A stretch of 64,000 nucleotides of DNA from Lactuca virosa (Eukaryota; Streptophyta; Magnoliopsida; Asterales; Asteraceae): positions 256,121,813-256,185,812 of the forward strand of contig CAKMRJ010005634.1 of the NCBI GenBank assembly GCA_928212115.1, in the 5' to 3' direction. The position numbers were made by a program, and so were the translations under genes. The notes below the pieces were generated by a model. It worked only from the letters and a program-made list of their open reading frames with translations, searched no databases and was not told the DNA's origin. Positions 1 to 11,620 of the stretch are shown here, one piece after another (the first letter of the stretch is position 1; every line of letters begins with the position of its first letter).

Positions 1-498
1 GGTTTATGAAAACACATATTACGTCCAAATCTCTTCAATTTAAAGATTCACAGCAAGAATAGTGTGAAGAATAATAACTTCATACCTCTGTGAAGAAGAG
101 TTGTTGGGTTTTAAAAAATACACAACTTCAAGGAAAATAAGCCCATCAATTTGTGTCTTTTCTTCCAAGAATAAGAACCTCCTGGAGCATATTCTTCAAC
201 AGCTTGGAGACCACAAAAATAATACCTTCATCCATTTATCTTCATTTCTTCAATAGAAAAATAATAAGAACTTCAAGAACATAACTTCCAACAGAAAATT
301 CGAATGAGCAGCAACAACATAATTATTCTGCTAAGCTTGAATCAAACCCAGAAAATAGAAAGAACTCATCAAAAAAATTTCTGATTTGGACCCGAAAATT
401 CTTGCAAAAACACGAAAAATCACCAAGATAATCACCGAACGGGAGTTGTTCCCTTGAACTAGTCGATTAAACCTTCAAGGTACGGCACTGATACCAAT
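1..498 (-). mobile_element. Element Z, internal leader adjacent to its primer-binding site
   Basis: This is the start of the internal region of a minus-strand LTR retrotransposon whose 5' LTR lies immediately to the right. On the minus strand the LTR is followed by ATTGGTATCAGTGCC (plus coordinates 484-498), a primer-binding site of the initiator-tRNA-Met type used by Copia elements. The rest is A-rich untranslated leader with no supported ORF. The body of the element lies to the left of the window, so its family cannot be named. Confidence 0.75.
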
Positions 499-855
499 TG
501 TAGGAACCCATTTTTATACGAACGGTGGATGCAGAAGAAAAAATATCTCGAGATTTATCATGTATAAAAATATAAGCATGAAGAACATATGATGAGTATT
601 CATAGATAGATAAGAAAGGAAGAAAAGAACGAGAATGCATAAAGAACGTGGGTGGGAGAGAAGACTCCCCCTTGGTGGGAGAGATCCCACCACTTTCTCT
701 CTCTAGAGATTACATTTTTGGAAGGTGCAGCCAAAGAAAAATGACCACCTCTCCCTTTATATAGGAGGGAGAGAAAATACACCAACAATACAATAAAGGG
801 AAAAATACAACCTAACTATCACTCATTATTTGTAGAGCATTTCCATGCTGCAACA
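499..855 (-). repeat. Element Z 5' LTR (357 bp)
   Basis: On the plus strand the segment runs from TGTAGGAACC to GCTGCAACA, giving TG...CA ends, and it directly abuts the Z primer-binding site. A minus-strand TATA box (TATATAAA, complement of 756-763) lies inside it. The next five bases, GGTAT (856-860), belong to the A-family LTR. A's LTR lacks its first 35 or so bases here compared with its copy at 37453, so Z inserted into A's 5' LTR and the missing A bases should lie left of the window. Confidence 0.8.
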
Positions 856-1682
<827 letters not shown>

Positions 1683-1700
1683 GTGGTATCAAAGACATGG
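1683..1700 (+). promoter_or_regulatory. Element A primer-binding site
   Basis: GTGGTATCAAAGACATGG directly follows the LTR terminus. TGGTATCA pairs with the 3' end of initiator tRNA-Met, the usual Copia minus-strand primer. Downstream bases diverge from the AGAGCC consensus seen in D, E and F. Confidence 0.85.
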
Positions 1701-3347
1701 GTGTTTTCTGTTATACTGATGCATTGGTTGATTGTTCAAAGCAAAAGAAAATCGTTTTTTGGAATCTGACAGATGACCATGACGTGGTCAAAGTTACCAC
1801 GACATGGTGGACCATCTGTGTGTAGATTTTCATGTTTTTGGCCATTTTTAGATTAGGATCATTACCAAAAATTGTTTTTGAACTGTTAAAATTCGTTTTT
1901 TCTGATATGGTAATGATTATCCCATCCAATTAAAAGATAAATTGTCAAATGATAAAATAATTTCTACATTATATGATAAACTAATTATTTGTCTAATTTG
2001 GTTTGAAATTATCTTACTACAAGAGTTGCATTAGGTCAAATAGGTAAAAGATAAATAATATGATTATTTTATTAGTTTAAAAAATTTGATCTAAATGTTT
2101 TTGAAGAGTTACAAAACTTGTCTTTAAGTTTTGGAATTCTAAAAGTTTTTAAGGAGTTACCAAACTTGCCATCAAGTTTTGGAATTCAAACGTTTCAAAG
2201 AGTTACAAACTTGTCCGCAAGCTTTGGTATTTGAAAAGTCTCAAATTAAGAAACATTGAATTCTAAAACTCTTTTAATTGAAAGGTGCAACTCTTGGGTT
2301 CATAACTTAAAAATTAATTAAATAGTTTTAATTTTGAATTTTGTATTTTGAACTTTGATGTCTTTTTGAATAGTTCAAATTGCCTCTTATGGATTGTATT
2401 AAATTAATTAAAGTGTTTAATTAAAAGAGAAGATTAATAAATCCGTGATAACATGGTTTAAGTTTAATTAAATTAAGAGTATAATTTATTAATTAAACCA
2501 TCAAGTGTTTTTAAAAGTTTAAAATACACCCTTATACTATATAAAATTAAAAGTTTAATATATTTTATATGTATAAGTAAAAGGTCAGGCTTACCACTAG
2601 TAGGCCTCATTCACGAAGCTGGTCTATAAGGGGTGTTTAAGGAAGCGGTCTGTAAAATGACCGCCATTGGGTATCCACTCTTATCCACCGCACCCTTGAC
2701 CAGTGGAGGATCGTTAGCCGAATGGGTAGGATAGGACACAACTTCTATTAAAAGTATAATGAAATAACAAGCAACTAAATACTTTTATAAATTCCCAAAT
2801 CTTAGTTACTTTAGGAAAAATGTGAATTCGATGCTATTCCATGAAATTACACTTTTCACCTTGCCAAGTCGTTAGTGGTGCGTGTGTGGTTAACTGACAC
2901 ACTAACTTGGACTAGTAAGGGTGGCAAAGGGTAGCACGTAGTTTGTCATAGATCAATGGAGCGTGTGTGGTTAAACGACACATTGATTAGGTGATACATG
3001 ACTTCGAGAGTACCAAGCTAATTTGCATGGTTATTCACACCTTGTTTGTGATCCTCGGTATCCCAGTCACAAACTTGAAGGGCATAATCGAGATTAAACA
3101 TTCCATTGAAAGTTCAATGAATCTCAAAAGATCTAGGAGTTTCATTTACAACTTAATTCGTTTAAAATTTTCGTTTTCGTGGTGGAATTGGTAAATCGTC
3201 TTTTACCTACCGACAAATAGTTTACAATTGGATTACGACATCCCTCTTCCGAATTGTAAATTATTGTGTTTGGTCCTAGCCTTAATATTTCATTTGGGTG
3301 TTATATTAAAGACTTAAATCAACTAAACTTGAATTTCTCCTATGTAG
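1701..3347 (+). other. Element A untranslated leader
   Basis: Long leader with no supported ORF. It contains two adjacent small palindromes (1774-1790 and 1797-1810), the AGGCCTCATTCACGAAGC block also found in D, E and F, and two copies of the GTGTGTGGTTAA-type hairpin (near 2880 and 2960). It ends in TATGTAG directly before the gag ATG at 3348, an acceptor-like site. With the donor at 1517 this would give an intron of 1831 nt. Confidence 0.7.
1774..1810 (+). promoter_or_regulatory. Palindrome pair downstream of the A primer-binding site
   Basis: TGACCATGACGTGGTCA (1774-1790) has perfect 6-bp arms, and CCACGACATGGTGG (1797-1810) has 4-bp arms. They lie where D, E and F carry ACTCGNCGAGT palindromes, after the same TCTGACAG-like lead-in. 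A role in RNA dimerisation or packaging is inferred from position and symmetry only. Confidence 0.5.
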
Positions 3348-3999
3348 ATGTCTAGTTCAGACAACTATGGTCTTCCTGAATCTATTGGAAAAAGCTTTCC
3401 TCATGAAGATGATGTTCCACGATTGGATCGTGGAAATGGAAATCATACTTCACTTCCTCCACCTCCTCCAATAGTTCTCCCTAACCCACATGTTCGTCGA
3501 CTTGAAAAGTTCAAGGTCACTCAAGCCCTATTGGCAAGCAAACATGAAGTTTAAAGGTCTGTGTGTGCACATGTCTTGGAGATGAAGTCACACATTGACA
3601 GGCTGGGAATGTTAGGAGTCGTTGTGTCAAGGAAGTTGGCTGTTGACTTGGTTCTTCAATCACTTCCTAAGTCATATAGTGAGTTCATTAAAGATTACTA
3701 TATGACAGACCGCGACGTGACCCTTATCGATCTTACCTATTTGCTAATTGATGCTGAATCAGAAATGATTTGGCGCACTGGTAAAGCAATTTTGATTGGA
3801 AGATCTACTTCCCAAACTTCCATGGACATTGACAATGGAAACATTGAAAGTCCAGAAAAGTCTTCTCTTCCCAATGGAAAGATATCGGCGATGGTCAAAC
3901 CGTTTGACCGAATGGTAAAGAGAAAGGCTAATTCTGAGATTGTCTCGTGTGCCATTCCGAAAGAGTCTGTTTGTTTCTACTGCCAACAGAATGGGCATT
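3348..3999 (+). pseudogene. gag: Element A gag (short form, interrupted)
   Basis: This encodes a Copia capsid protein of the Angela/Tork type. From the ATG at 3348 the frame runs through a proline run (PPPPPP) to a stop at 3552-3554, then continues in the same frame through VCAHVLEMKSHIDRLGMLGV and SLPKSYSEF, both typical of this gag family. A zinc knuckle begins CFYCQQNGH and is cut at the His codon by element B. The N-terminal gag domain present in D and E is missing: the leader peptide joins directly to the middle of gag, and F shows the same arrangement. The remainder of the knuckle and the tail resume at 17136. A non-functional or non-autonomous gag is the best reading. Confidence 0.8.
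3995..3999 (+). other. Target-site duplication of B (left copy GCATT)
   Basis: GCATT precedes the B insertion and ACATT (17135-17139) follows it. Element F has the uninterrupted knuckle sequence GGACATTGGAAGCG at the corresponding place, which confirms the insertion point and shows that one base of the right copy has changed. Confidence 0.85.
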
Positions 4000-4309
4000 T
4001 GTTAGAACAAAGTTCTTGTAGGATCGATAGATTCTAAGCAGATAAACAATAAATGACGTAATGAAGAACACAAGAATGGTTTAACTGATGTCGAGTGATT
4101 AAACTTTAACACCTCAGAAGAGCTCGATTAAGAACTTCGACTGTAGAGGTGTTTAGGGTTACAAAGCAATAATAACTATAATCACGTTAGTTTCTAAGGC
4201 ATACATGCATGCACAATTTATAGCTAAACCCTACATAATAATCACGGATGGACAGGCCCAATCCGGATATACAATACTAAGCCCATGACGCAACATAAAA
4301 TACCCAACA
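4000..4309 (-). repeat. Element B 3' LTR (310 bp)
   Basis: On the minus strand it starts TGTTGGGTATTTTATG and ends GTTCTAACA. It matches 16500-16807 (same strand) and 16825-17134 (opposite strand) almost base for base. A minus-strand TATA box, TATAAAT (complement of 4216-4222), is followed immediately by a CATGCATG motif. Confidence 0.92.
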
Positions 4310-4321
4310 ATCTCCCCCTTT
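4310..4321 (-). promoter_or_regulatory. Element B polypurine tract
   Basis: The minus strand reads AAAGGGGGAGAT directly before the LTR start TGTTGGG, the expected plus-strand primer site. It lies 20 nt after the stop of the third ORF. Confidence 0.88.
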
Positions 4322-4341
4322 GCGTCAATGGAGCCGAAAGC

Positions 4342-7300
4342 TCAGTTCGGTTGAGCTATAGAAGACTTCTTGACAGTCTTGAACACCTTCGGTATAATGG
4401 CCAAAAGAGTATGTCGAAACGTGATATACCACCGAAGCATGTCCGTGAAGTTCTTCTTGTCTGCCTTAGAGTTCTGCTTACACCGATGGATGATACTAAT
4501 TATGTGCTCTAAGCAGTCTGTTGAGAATAAATATTTGTCAACAAGAGCGAAAAGAAATCTGTTGCCTTCGCCTCTTGTGAACATCACTGTGAGATGTTTA
4601 TAATCAATTTGACCCATCTTCATTTTATTCACATCTCTATGTTTTGCTGTTGTCTTTACAGTGGGTTTCTTATTCATAACTTTAGCTATCTCCTGATCCA
4701 TTGCAGCTACTTCATGGATATAGGAGGCCAACATCCTCTTTAGATGATCCAGGATCGGCTCATATTCTTTCGCATTGGTGATCAGTATGTTAAACAACAA
4801 GATCCAATCATGAGGATTCAAATTTGGAAGATCTGCCAGGGATATAACCAAAACCGAGTTGTCTGAACCTCGGGTTATTTTGAAGCTAACATTGATAAAC
4901 TTCCCGGCAGGCGAAGGTTTCAGCACCTTGACAGTAATAATCTTCTGTGCACTCCATGTCAGGTACTGAGGCTGACCGAACTTGACATAAAAATCGATAA
5001 GTTCACGATCAACTTTAGGATGAGGGGAAGGAACATGAACAGTCGAATCAAAGAAATGAAATGTAAATGCCTTTCGTGTTATAGGCATATAGAACTGTGA
5101 GTCCCTTGAATTTTCACAATCAAAAGAAGCGACAGGTTCCAGCCAGTATATGCTTGGAAACTCTATTGCCTCTTTGATGAGCGTTTCTCTTGTCCAAAGA
5201 GGAAACAAGGCCTTTTTGCAGTTTAAGGCATCTTGCTCTTCCTTGTTCTTTCGCTCCCTTTCTTCATCTTCCTTCGCAACCCGAAGGGTTTCATCCAATT
5301 CCTTATCCCTTTTCTTTCGTTTAAGGACCTCGGCAATTGTTTCTTCTTCTTCATCACTATCATCATCCAATCCCTTTTTCTTATCTTGATTACCAGAACC
5401 CAAAGCTTCATTACCCTTCGGTTCGGTTTTGACAGTGACCTTCGGTTGAGTAGTGTGAGCACCTTCTCCCCCTTGTTTTGGAGGTACGAATCTCTCCGAA
5501 ACAACCTTCATTTCATGTAACAGTGCAAGGGCTGGAAGAAGCTTGGAAGTCAGATGATTCCCGATGGTCAGAGTAAGTATTGGATCATGAGCACTAAGAA
5601 GATTGGTAAGCATATTCTTTACATCCCCAATACAACTCCGGAATACAACTCGGTTTGTCTTCAACAATGAGATTTCCTTTTCAGCTTGAGCTAATTGCAC
5701 TTTCTGAACTTCAATGGTAGAGGCTTGGCGTGCAAGATCTTCCTTTAATGCACTCTCCTTTGCTAAATCAGGGTTGAGTGTTTGAAGATGAGAAGTCACT
5801 GAGCTAAGTAGAGAAGTGTTCTCAGCTTGAATAGAAGAACGGACATGCTCAAATTTAGCTTGCTCCTCTTTTTGAGTGACTTTGATAAAGAATCAATGGA
5901 ATCGTTCACTTTGGCTGCATTTGAATCAGCATGACCATTGAGTGATTCAAGAAAAATCTGAGAACTGTGAACAAGTTCTGCAACCTTAGTAGTGGCCTTC
6001 TTGCAAGAAGAAGTGGAATCCTCAACGGCCTTCGTCGATTTGTCAATGGCCCCAGTATATTGCTCAAAAGCGGTGTCCAGAAAAGCTTTAAGCACAACAT
6101 CGTTGTATGACTTGTTAGAGGCAAGCAATTGATCAAGCTTTTAATCAATACTCTGTAATTGTTGTCGTGAGATAGGAGCCTCTTCATCTTCATCTGTTGG
6201 AAGCCGATAAGGACTGTAATAAGTCGAGTCAAACTCAACATTATCACCACCAAGAGTATCACCAGAATCGGTTGAATGTGAGGGTGAAAGAGGTTTGGAT
6301 GTAACAGGAGGTTCGATTTCAGTATTCGCCCCCGTATCAGATACATTGACGTTAACTGTCGGTTCGGTTGTAGTGGTGGTAGTTGCTTGGGAAATGATAG
6401 GTACTAACTGATGGTGGTGGTGGAATAGAATTTGTGATGTGAGATGTAGTAGGTGGTGGAATAGGAGCAACCGAAACTGGAACAGTGGTTTTCGGTGGAG
6501 ATGGAGGAGGTGTTGGAACCTTGTCATTAAGAGGTTCGGTGGGAGTTGGTGAACGAGGAGGTGTATTACCTCTCAGTGAGTCATGATGCTGAATTTCCTC
6601 TTCCTCATCCTCCTCATCATTGTCTGAACTGGGAGGAGAAGGACTCTTTGATTTCTTCGCCATCTTCTTAATCTTCTTTGGAGTCAAAGAATCACCTTTA
6701 TCAGCCTTTCGCTTTTTAGACTTGGCAACTTTAGACGAAGGACCTTCGATTGTCACTTTCTTGGTAGTTGCCCTTTTTCCTCGGTTGGCTGGCTTCTCCA
6801 CAGCTTCTAAAGCAGCTTGCTGTTCAGGAGTCAGTACTCTCGGTCCTTTGGGAGGAAGCTTTCGGTAATCAGCCATCACCTTACTTTCGGCTGATACACA
6901 CCTGTACATCGTCTCAGGTATGGAACCATTATGGGAGAACTTTGTGGCATCAGAGAAGATGATCTTCTTCGTATGAAAAGTAGCCACAGACGAGACCAGG
7001 GCATCCTTCATTACTGGAATCTGCAAAGACTCAATATCCCTTCGCGTGATGATGGTCCAGAAACGACCACAAGAAATTTCAGAGTGTCTCGTTGAAGTGT
7101 TGAGACTTTGCACCACTTGTGACCAAATAATCGACCCATAGTCGAGATTAATCCCATTGTAGAGACCATATAGAATGGTCAGAAAACCCTTACTGGTACC
7201 ATCTGACCCAACAACCCTCTCCGCCAAACCCTTGTTGAGAAGAGTAAGCAAGCCATTCCATTGCGGCGGCAAAGATGATTTCTTAACCTTCGTCACTGTG

Positions 7301-7701
7301 GTATGAACATCAGTGTAGCCCATCTCGTAGAGCATTGTAAAAAGTTGGGTTGTGGTGACGAAATCCGGAGAGATAACAGAGGCATCTACAACAGGTTTTA
7401 ACAAGGAACAAAATCGCCCTTTCGAAATAGATGCCTTGTGAGAGAAGATTTGGAAGTAGATCCTCTCCTTGTTGTTGTCATATGATGCAGTAGAGTAGAC
7501 TTGCAATAATAGAGACATCGGGACAGATTCCACCTGTGTGAGTGCGATTACCAGAGGAGAGTATTTGAGACATTCAACAACCTGGAGCATGTATGAATCA
7601 TACAGAAAGGGGTTCAGTTGAATGATCATGTTTTGATTGGGTTTGATCACGAGCAATGAGGACAATGCAGTTTGATCTTGAACAGATGAGGGATCCGCCA
7701 T
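4342..7701 (-). pseudogene. Element B third ORF (so-called env-like ORF of Sireviruses), frameshifted
   Basis: A coding region of about 1,100 codons downstream of pol. From the ATG at 7699-7701 it has a folded-looking N-terminal part; residues 124-200 contain LYEMGY, SLPPQW and INLDYGSIIW, which align with element C residues 140-215. A basic and acidic stretch follows (KKSKSPSPPSSDNDEEDEEEE region), then a Pro/Thr-rich section. Frames change near 6400-6500 and at 5796-5799, with a stop near 6130. The C-terminal half (5799-4342) has a coiled coil (LARQASTIEVQKVQLAQAEK), a charged KRKKRDKELDETLR region and a conserved-looking end domain. I see no signal peptide and no convincing membrane segment, so an envelope role is not supported. 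Its function is unknown. Confidence 0.75.
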
Positions 7702-7796
7702 TGTTGAGGTAAGGAAGAAGATGAACAGTTGCAGATCGCCTTGTGTTATTGAGAGAATTTGAAGAAGGTAAGAAGGTACAATGTGTGCGAGAAACC

Positions 7797-7804
7797 CTTA
7801 TATA
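7797..7804 (-). promoter_or_regulatory. Internal TATA box upstream of the element B third ORF
   Basis: The minus strand reads GGTATATAAGGG 96 nt before the ATG at 7701. A GACGTC/TGACGTC motif (around 7907) lies about 100 bp further upstream. Element C has a TATA box in the equivalent place. A separate promoter for the third ORF is inferred. Confidence 0.5.
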
Positions 7805-9549
7805 CCGTTGCCAGGAGAGAGAAAGAATCTTCGTGATGATTGATACAATCACTGAAACGTCGCCTGAAAAAGCGCGATGTGACAGCTTGGTTTCCCCAGA
7901 TAGACGTCATCAAGCGTTGGTTTAGGAACCGTTCAAAATCATGCGCCCAAAATCTTATCCACATATCGTCTTTTCAAATTCACCTTCGCTCCAGATGTGA
8001 TTATAACCATTTTCGCGCCTTAAAGAAACTTCAAACGAGCCATAAGAAACATCAACCAGAATTTTGGAAAATCACAAAGTATTTTCGTGCAAGAGTGTGC
8101 CAAAAATTAAGAAATAAAGCGAAATGTGTATAGGATGTGAGTGATGTCTGTTAGAAGACATAAAGCAGATGATTCCGGGCAAGAATGTCTTCCTTCAAAG
8201 TCAACAGAGACTTGAAGTGCTTGCGTGGTTTCCCGAGAAAATACGATCGAGTGCTTGTAAAGAAACACCAAAAGGCTTCTTTTAAATAATAGGCTAAGGG
8301 TGGCTTATCTTCAACCGAACGTCGATTCTTAACATAAGACCGAACGTTGGATGAAGTACTTGTGAGACCGATATGGTCTGTTGAACAAGTAGGTTGGATA
8401 TACTTTGTTGTGACTAAAGATGTTATAAAAATCTCAAAAACAAAAACAAACTGAATCTTTTTGGGAAGAAATGCCTTGGTGTTAGACAATTTCATAAAAG
8501 ACCACTCAAAAATAAAATGAGATTTCGTTAGGTAACAAGTAAGATCTTGAAGAAATGCCTCGGTGTTGGATTGTGGGTTTCACTCAGCACGTGGTGTACG
8601 TATCTATGATCATAAACACAGATTTTATGCAACCATAAACCTCAGTGGTAAAAGCTGAGAGTCTCAAGGTTTACAGTGGGGAACCGAAAGTTGATGGAGA
8701 ATATAAGGAAGGCGGTGAAGGAACCGAAAGTACCTCTGCTATATAAATGTGACAAAGCAGAAAACTCTTAACTCATTTGAGAAGAGTAAGGTAGCTCTTG
8801 ACTTGAGTGAATTTTATCAGCCTTATTGGGAAGAAACGATAAGTATAGATCGAATCATTAAGGCCTAGCTCTTAGTCTTAGAGGCTTCGGACGTCATGCA
8901 ACAGCATGCTTCTAGGGACACTTAACTAGTTCATATGAAAAGAATCATACTTGCCTTAGCTCTAAATTATGTTGAACTGAAATACTTGGGACCTAATTAA
9001 AAAGAACAAGCACACAAACAAACCACACAAACAAAACAAAACAAAAAAAACTTTTAGAAAAATATTTTTGGAGTTTTGAAATTTTCTGAAAAATAATAAA
9101 AACAGAAAAATAAAAGAAAAAATATTTTTGGATTTTTGAAGTGTTCTGAAAAATAATAAAAACAGAAAAATAAACCAAAAGAAATTAGCACAAAACACTC
9201 TTACTAAAATAAAAAAAAAAATGAAAGAGAAAATAGAGTAAGAAATAGACTTAAAAAAAATAAACAAAATTTACAGCCGAAACCAAACCTTAAAAGAATG
9301 AAGCGAAATAAGCCGAGCGTTCGGTTCATTTCGGTTCCCTAAAATTCCGAAGCCGAAATAGACCGAGCGTTTGGTTCATTTCGGTTCCCGAAAATTATGG
9401 AGCCGAAATAGACCGAGCGTTCGGTTCATTTCGGTTCCCGAAAAATCCGGAACCGAAATAGACCGAGCGTTCGCTCTATTTCGCTTGTCTAATTTTTAGA
9501 GAGAGGTTTGAGGATTCGGTACCGACTCTGCTTCCATCATTCCCAAACC
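7805..9549 (-). other. Element B spacer between RNase H and the third ORF
   Basis: No gene is supported. It holds an A-rich plus strand with two copies of a 62-bp unit (about 9055-9178), a tandem block of about four copies of a 56-bp unit (about 9296-9486), and many scattered TTCGGT/ACCGAA motifs. The promoter-like site for the third ORF lies at its low-coordinate edge. Confidence 0.7.
9296..9486 (-). repeat. Tandem repeat, about 56 bp x 4, in the B spacer
   Basis: Copies share GCCGAAATAGACCGAGCG followed by TTCGGTTCATTTCGGTTCCC. Each copy contains partly self-complementary CCGAA...TTCGG segments, so the RNA could fold into repeated hairpins. Confidence 0.85.
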
Positions 9550-9888
9550 TCATAAAATTTTATTGAAGCTTGCTTCTGGTAGGGCTTTAGTGAATATGTC
9601 AGCCAGTTGATCAGAGAACCGAACGAAATGTACTTCCACATTCCCATCTTCTACATGGTCCTTGATGAAATGGTATCTCAGAGCAATATGCTTTATCTTT
9701 GAGTGTTGCACTGGATTGTGACATATTCTTATCGCACTTTCTGAGTCACAATAGAGAGGTATTTTCTTCATACTTAGTCCGTAGTCTCTTAGTTGGCTTT
9801 GTATCCATATCACTTGAGAGGTACAGGATGATGCAGCTATGTACTCAGCTTCGGCTGTTGAAAGAGACACACAAGTTTGCTTCTTGGA
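9550..9888 (-). pseudogene. pol: Element B RNase H domain
   Basis: RNase H end of the Copia polyprotein, which degrades the RNA of the RNA-DNA hybrid. Visible motifs are LSTAEAEYIAA, YCDSESAI, KHIALRYHFIKDH and ADIFTKALP, in family order, with the active-site E (AEAEY) and D (CDSESA) present. It is in the same frame as RT but separated by a TAG just downstream of LVSW (about 9887). The C-terminus ends normally near the linker to the spacer. Confidence 0.85.
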
Positions 9889-11007
9889 CTACCAGCTAAC
9901 AAGTTTACCGTGAAGGAATTGGCATCCACCAGTTGTGCTCTTTCGGTCCAGACCACATCCTCCAAGATCGGCGTTAGAAAAGGCTTGAACAAAGAATCCA
10001 GATCTAGCAGGGTACCAAAGATCGAGAGAAGAGGTTCGCTTCAAATAACAGAAAATATTTTTCACTGCCACCATGCGAGGTTCTCTTGGATTTGCTTGAA
10101 ACCTGGCACAATAACAAACATAAAACATAATGTCTGGTCTACTAGCCGTTAGATACAGAAGAGACCCTATCATTTGACGATAGAGTGTTACGTCAATAGC
10201 AGGTTTTTCCAAAGACGGTGTTAACTTTGTGCCAAACGCCATAGGAACCTTCACTTTCGAATCTCCCATCATACCAAACTTTGCTAGCAAGTTCTTCGTG
10301 TAGGCCTCCTGGTTGATAAAAATACCTTCTGGTCCCTGTCTTATATTCAAACCAAGGAAAAAATTAATCGGACCCATTGCGCTCATTTCAAATTTAGTCT
10401 CCATCAACTTCCTGAATTCAGCCGTTAAGCTAGGATTCGTAGAGCCGAAGATGATGTCATCGACATAAATCTGAACTATCATTAGATGTTCGCCTTCTTT
10501 CTTTCGGAAGAAGGTTGGGTCAACCAAACCTTGCTTGAATTTTGACATTTTAAGAAAGCGAGTTAAAGTTTCATACCAGGCCCTCGGTGCTTGCTTCAGA
10601 CCATATACAGCTTTATCTAACACATAGCAATGATCAGGGTATTTCTCGTTCACGAACCCAGGTGGTTGCTCAACATACACCGTTTCTTCTAGTTCTCCAT
10701 TCAAGAAAGCACATTTCACATCCATTTGGAAAACTTCAAAGTTTTTATGAGCAGCATATGCCAGAAAGATTGTAACCAATTCCAACCTTGCTACTGGAGC
10801 GAAGGTCTCCTCATAATCTATCCCTTCTTCTTGGCAATATCCTTTCACCACCAACCGAGCCTTATTGCGTATAACATTCCCCTCTTTGCCCAATTTATTC
10901 CTGAAGACCCATTTTAAGCCGACCACTGAAGCATCCTTTGGAGTGGGAATCAACCTCCAAACTCGATTACGTTCAAACTCATGGAGTTCATCTTGCATGG
11001 CTTGTAC
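9889..11007 (-). pseudogene. pol: Element B reverse transcriptase domain
   Basis: Copia reverse transcriptase. It contains VFRNKLGKEGNVIRNKARLV, the catalytic-core segment QMDVKCAFLNGELEE, VYGLKQAPRAWYE and the active site YVDDIIFGST, which is the Sirevirus-type wording. The catalytic Asp residues (D in QMDVK, DD in YVDD) are all present. The frame is shared with integrase and RNase H. A TGA stands where the family usually has Trp just before VQAMQDELHEF, at the high-coordinate edge. Apart from this stop and the TAG at the RNase H boundary, the domain is intact. Confidence 0.9.
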
Positions 11008-11210
11008 TCAATCAGCATGATCAAGTGCAGCATTAACCGTCTTCGGTTCGACTTTGGAGACAAACGAATTAAACATACAAAATTCAACATTAGGGAACAA
11101 TGCAGTTTGTTTCGCTTTCAATTGAGAACGTGTTAGAACTTGCTCAGATGATTCACCAATTATTTGTGCTTTGGGATGGTCCTTAGTCCATTTCGTTAGA
11201 GGAGGGTAAT

Positions 11211-11620
11211 TTGGGTCATAGGCTGGATCTACCTCTGCATTTACCTCTTCTTCAAGTTCTGATTGATCACCTTCGTCATTTGTTTTCTCATTCTCCCCCT
11301 CAAATGGCGAAGAGTATCCCTTGTCAGGTTCAGAGTTTTCCTCCTCTGTTGGAGTTGGATTCTCCCCCTCGATTGGACTATTATTGGTTGGGATTGGAGT
11401 TGGATGCTCCCCCTCGACCGAACTTTTATGGGTTGGGATTGGTATTGGATACTCCCCCTCGACTGGACTTTTATGGGTTGGGATTGGTATTGGATTCTCC
11501 CCCTCGAAAGACATATCGGTTGTCTTTGGTGCAGATGAACCCTCCCCCTTGAACGTTGAGCTGTTGTTTGGAGGGTCAGTAGAGGGTTGACCACCAGTCG
11601 GTTTAGGAGGTTCATTTTCC
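11211..11620 (-). repeat. 45-bp tandem repeat with polypurine-like cores in the B integrase-RT linker
   Basis: The minus strand has six GAGGGGGAG-like tracts (complements at 11292, 11361, 11406, 11451, 11496 and 11541); the last five are spaced exactly 45 bp apart. They encode a repeated PIPIPTHKS-VEGE peptide. The core is nearly identical to the element's own polypurine tract (GGGGGAGAT). Confidence 0.88.

Noticed and set aside
1683..1700. tRNA gene fragment
   Set aside because: TGGTATCA matches the tRNA-Met 3' end only as a primer-binding site next to an LTR; no cloverleaf is present.
2600..2760. Possible small RNA gene in the A leader
   Set aside because: The conserved block (AGGCCTCATTCACGAAGC) recurs in D, E and F at the same place and is simply family leader sequence.
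5150..5520. Plus-strand ORFs opposite the B third ORF
   Set aside because: They are antisense reflections of Lys/Glu-rich codons of the minus-strand ORF and have no independent support.
4342..7701. Envelope glycoprotein
   Set aside because: The third ORF of these elements is often labelled env-like, but I find no signal peptide, membrane anchor or cysteine pattern supporting it.
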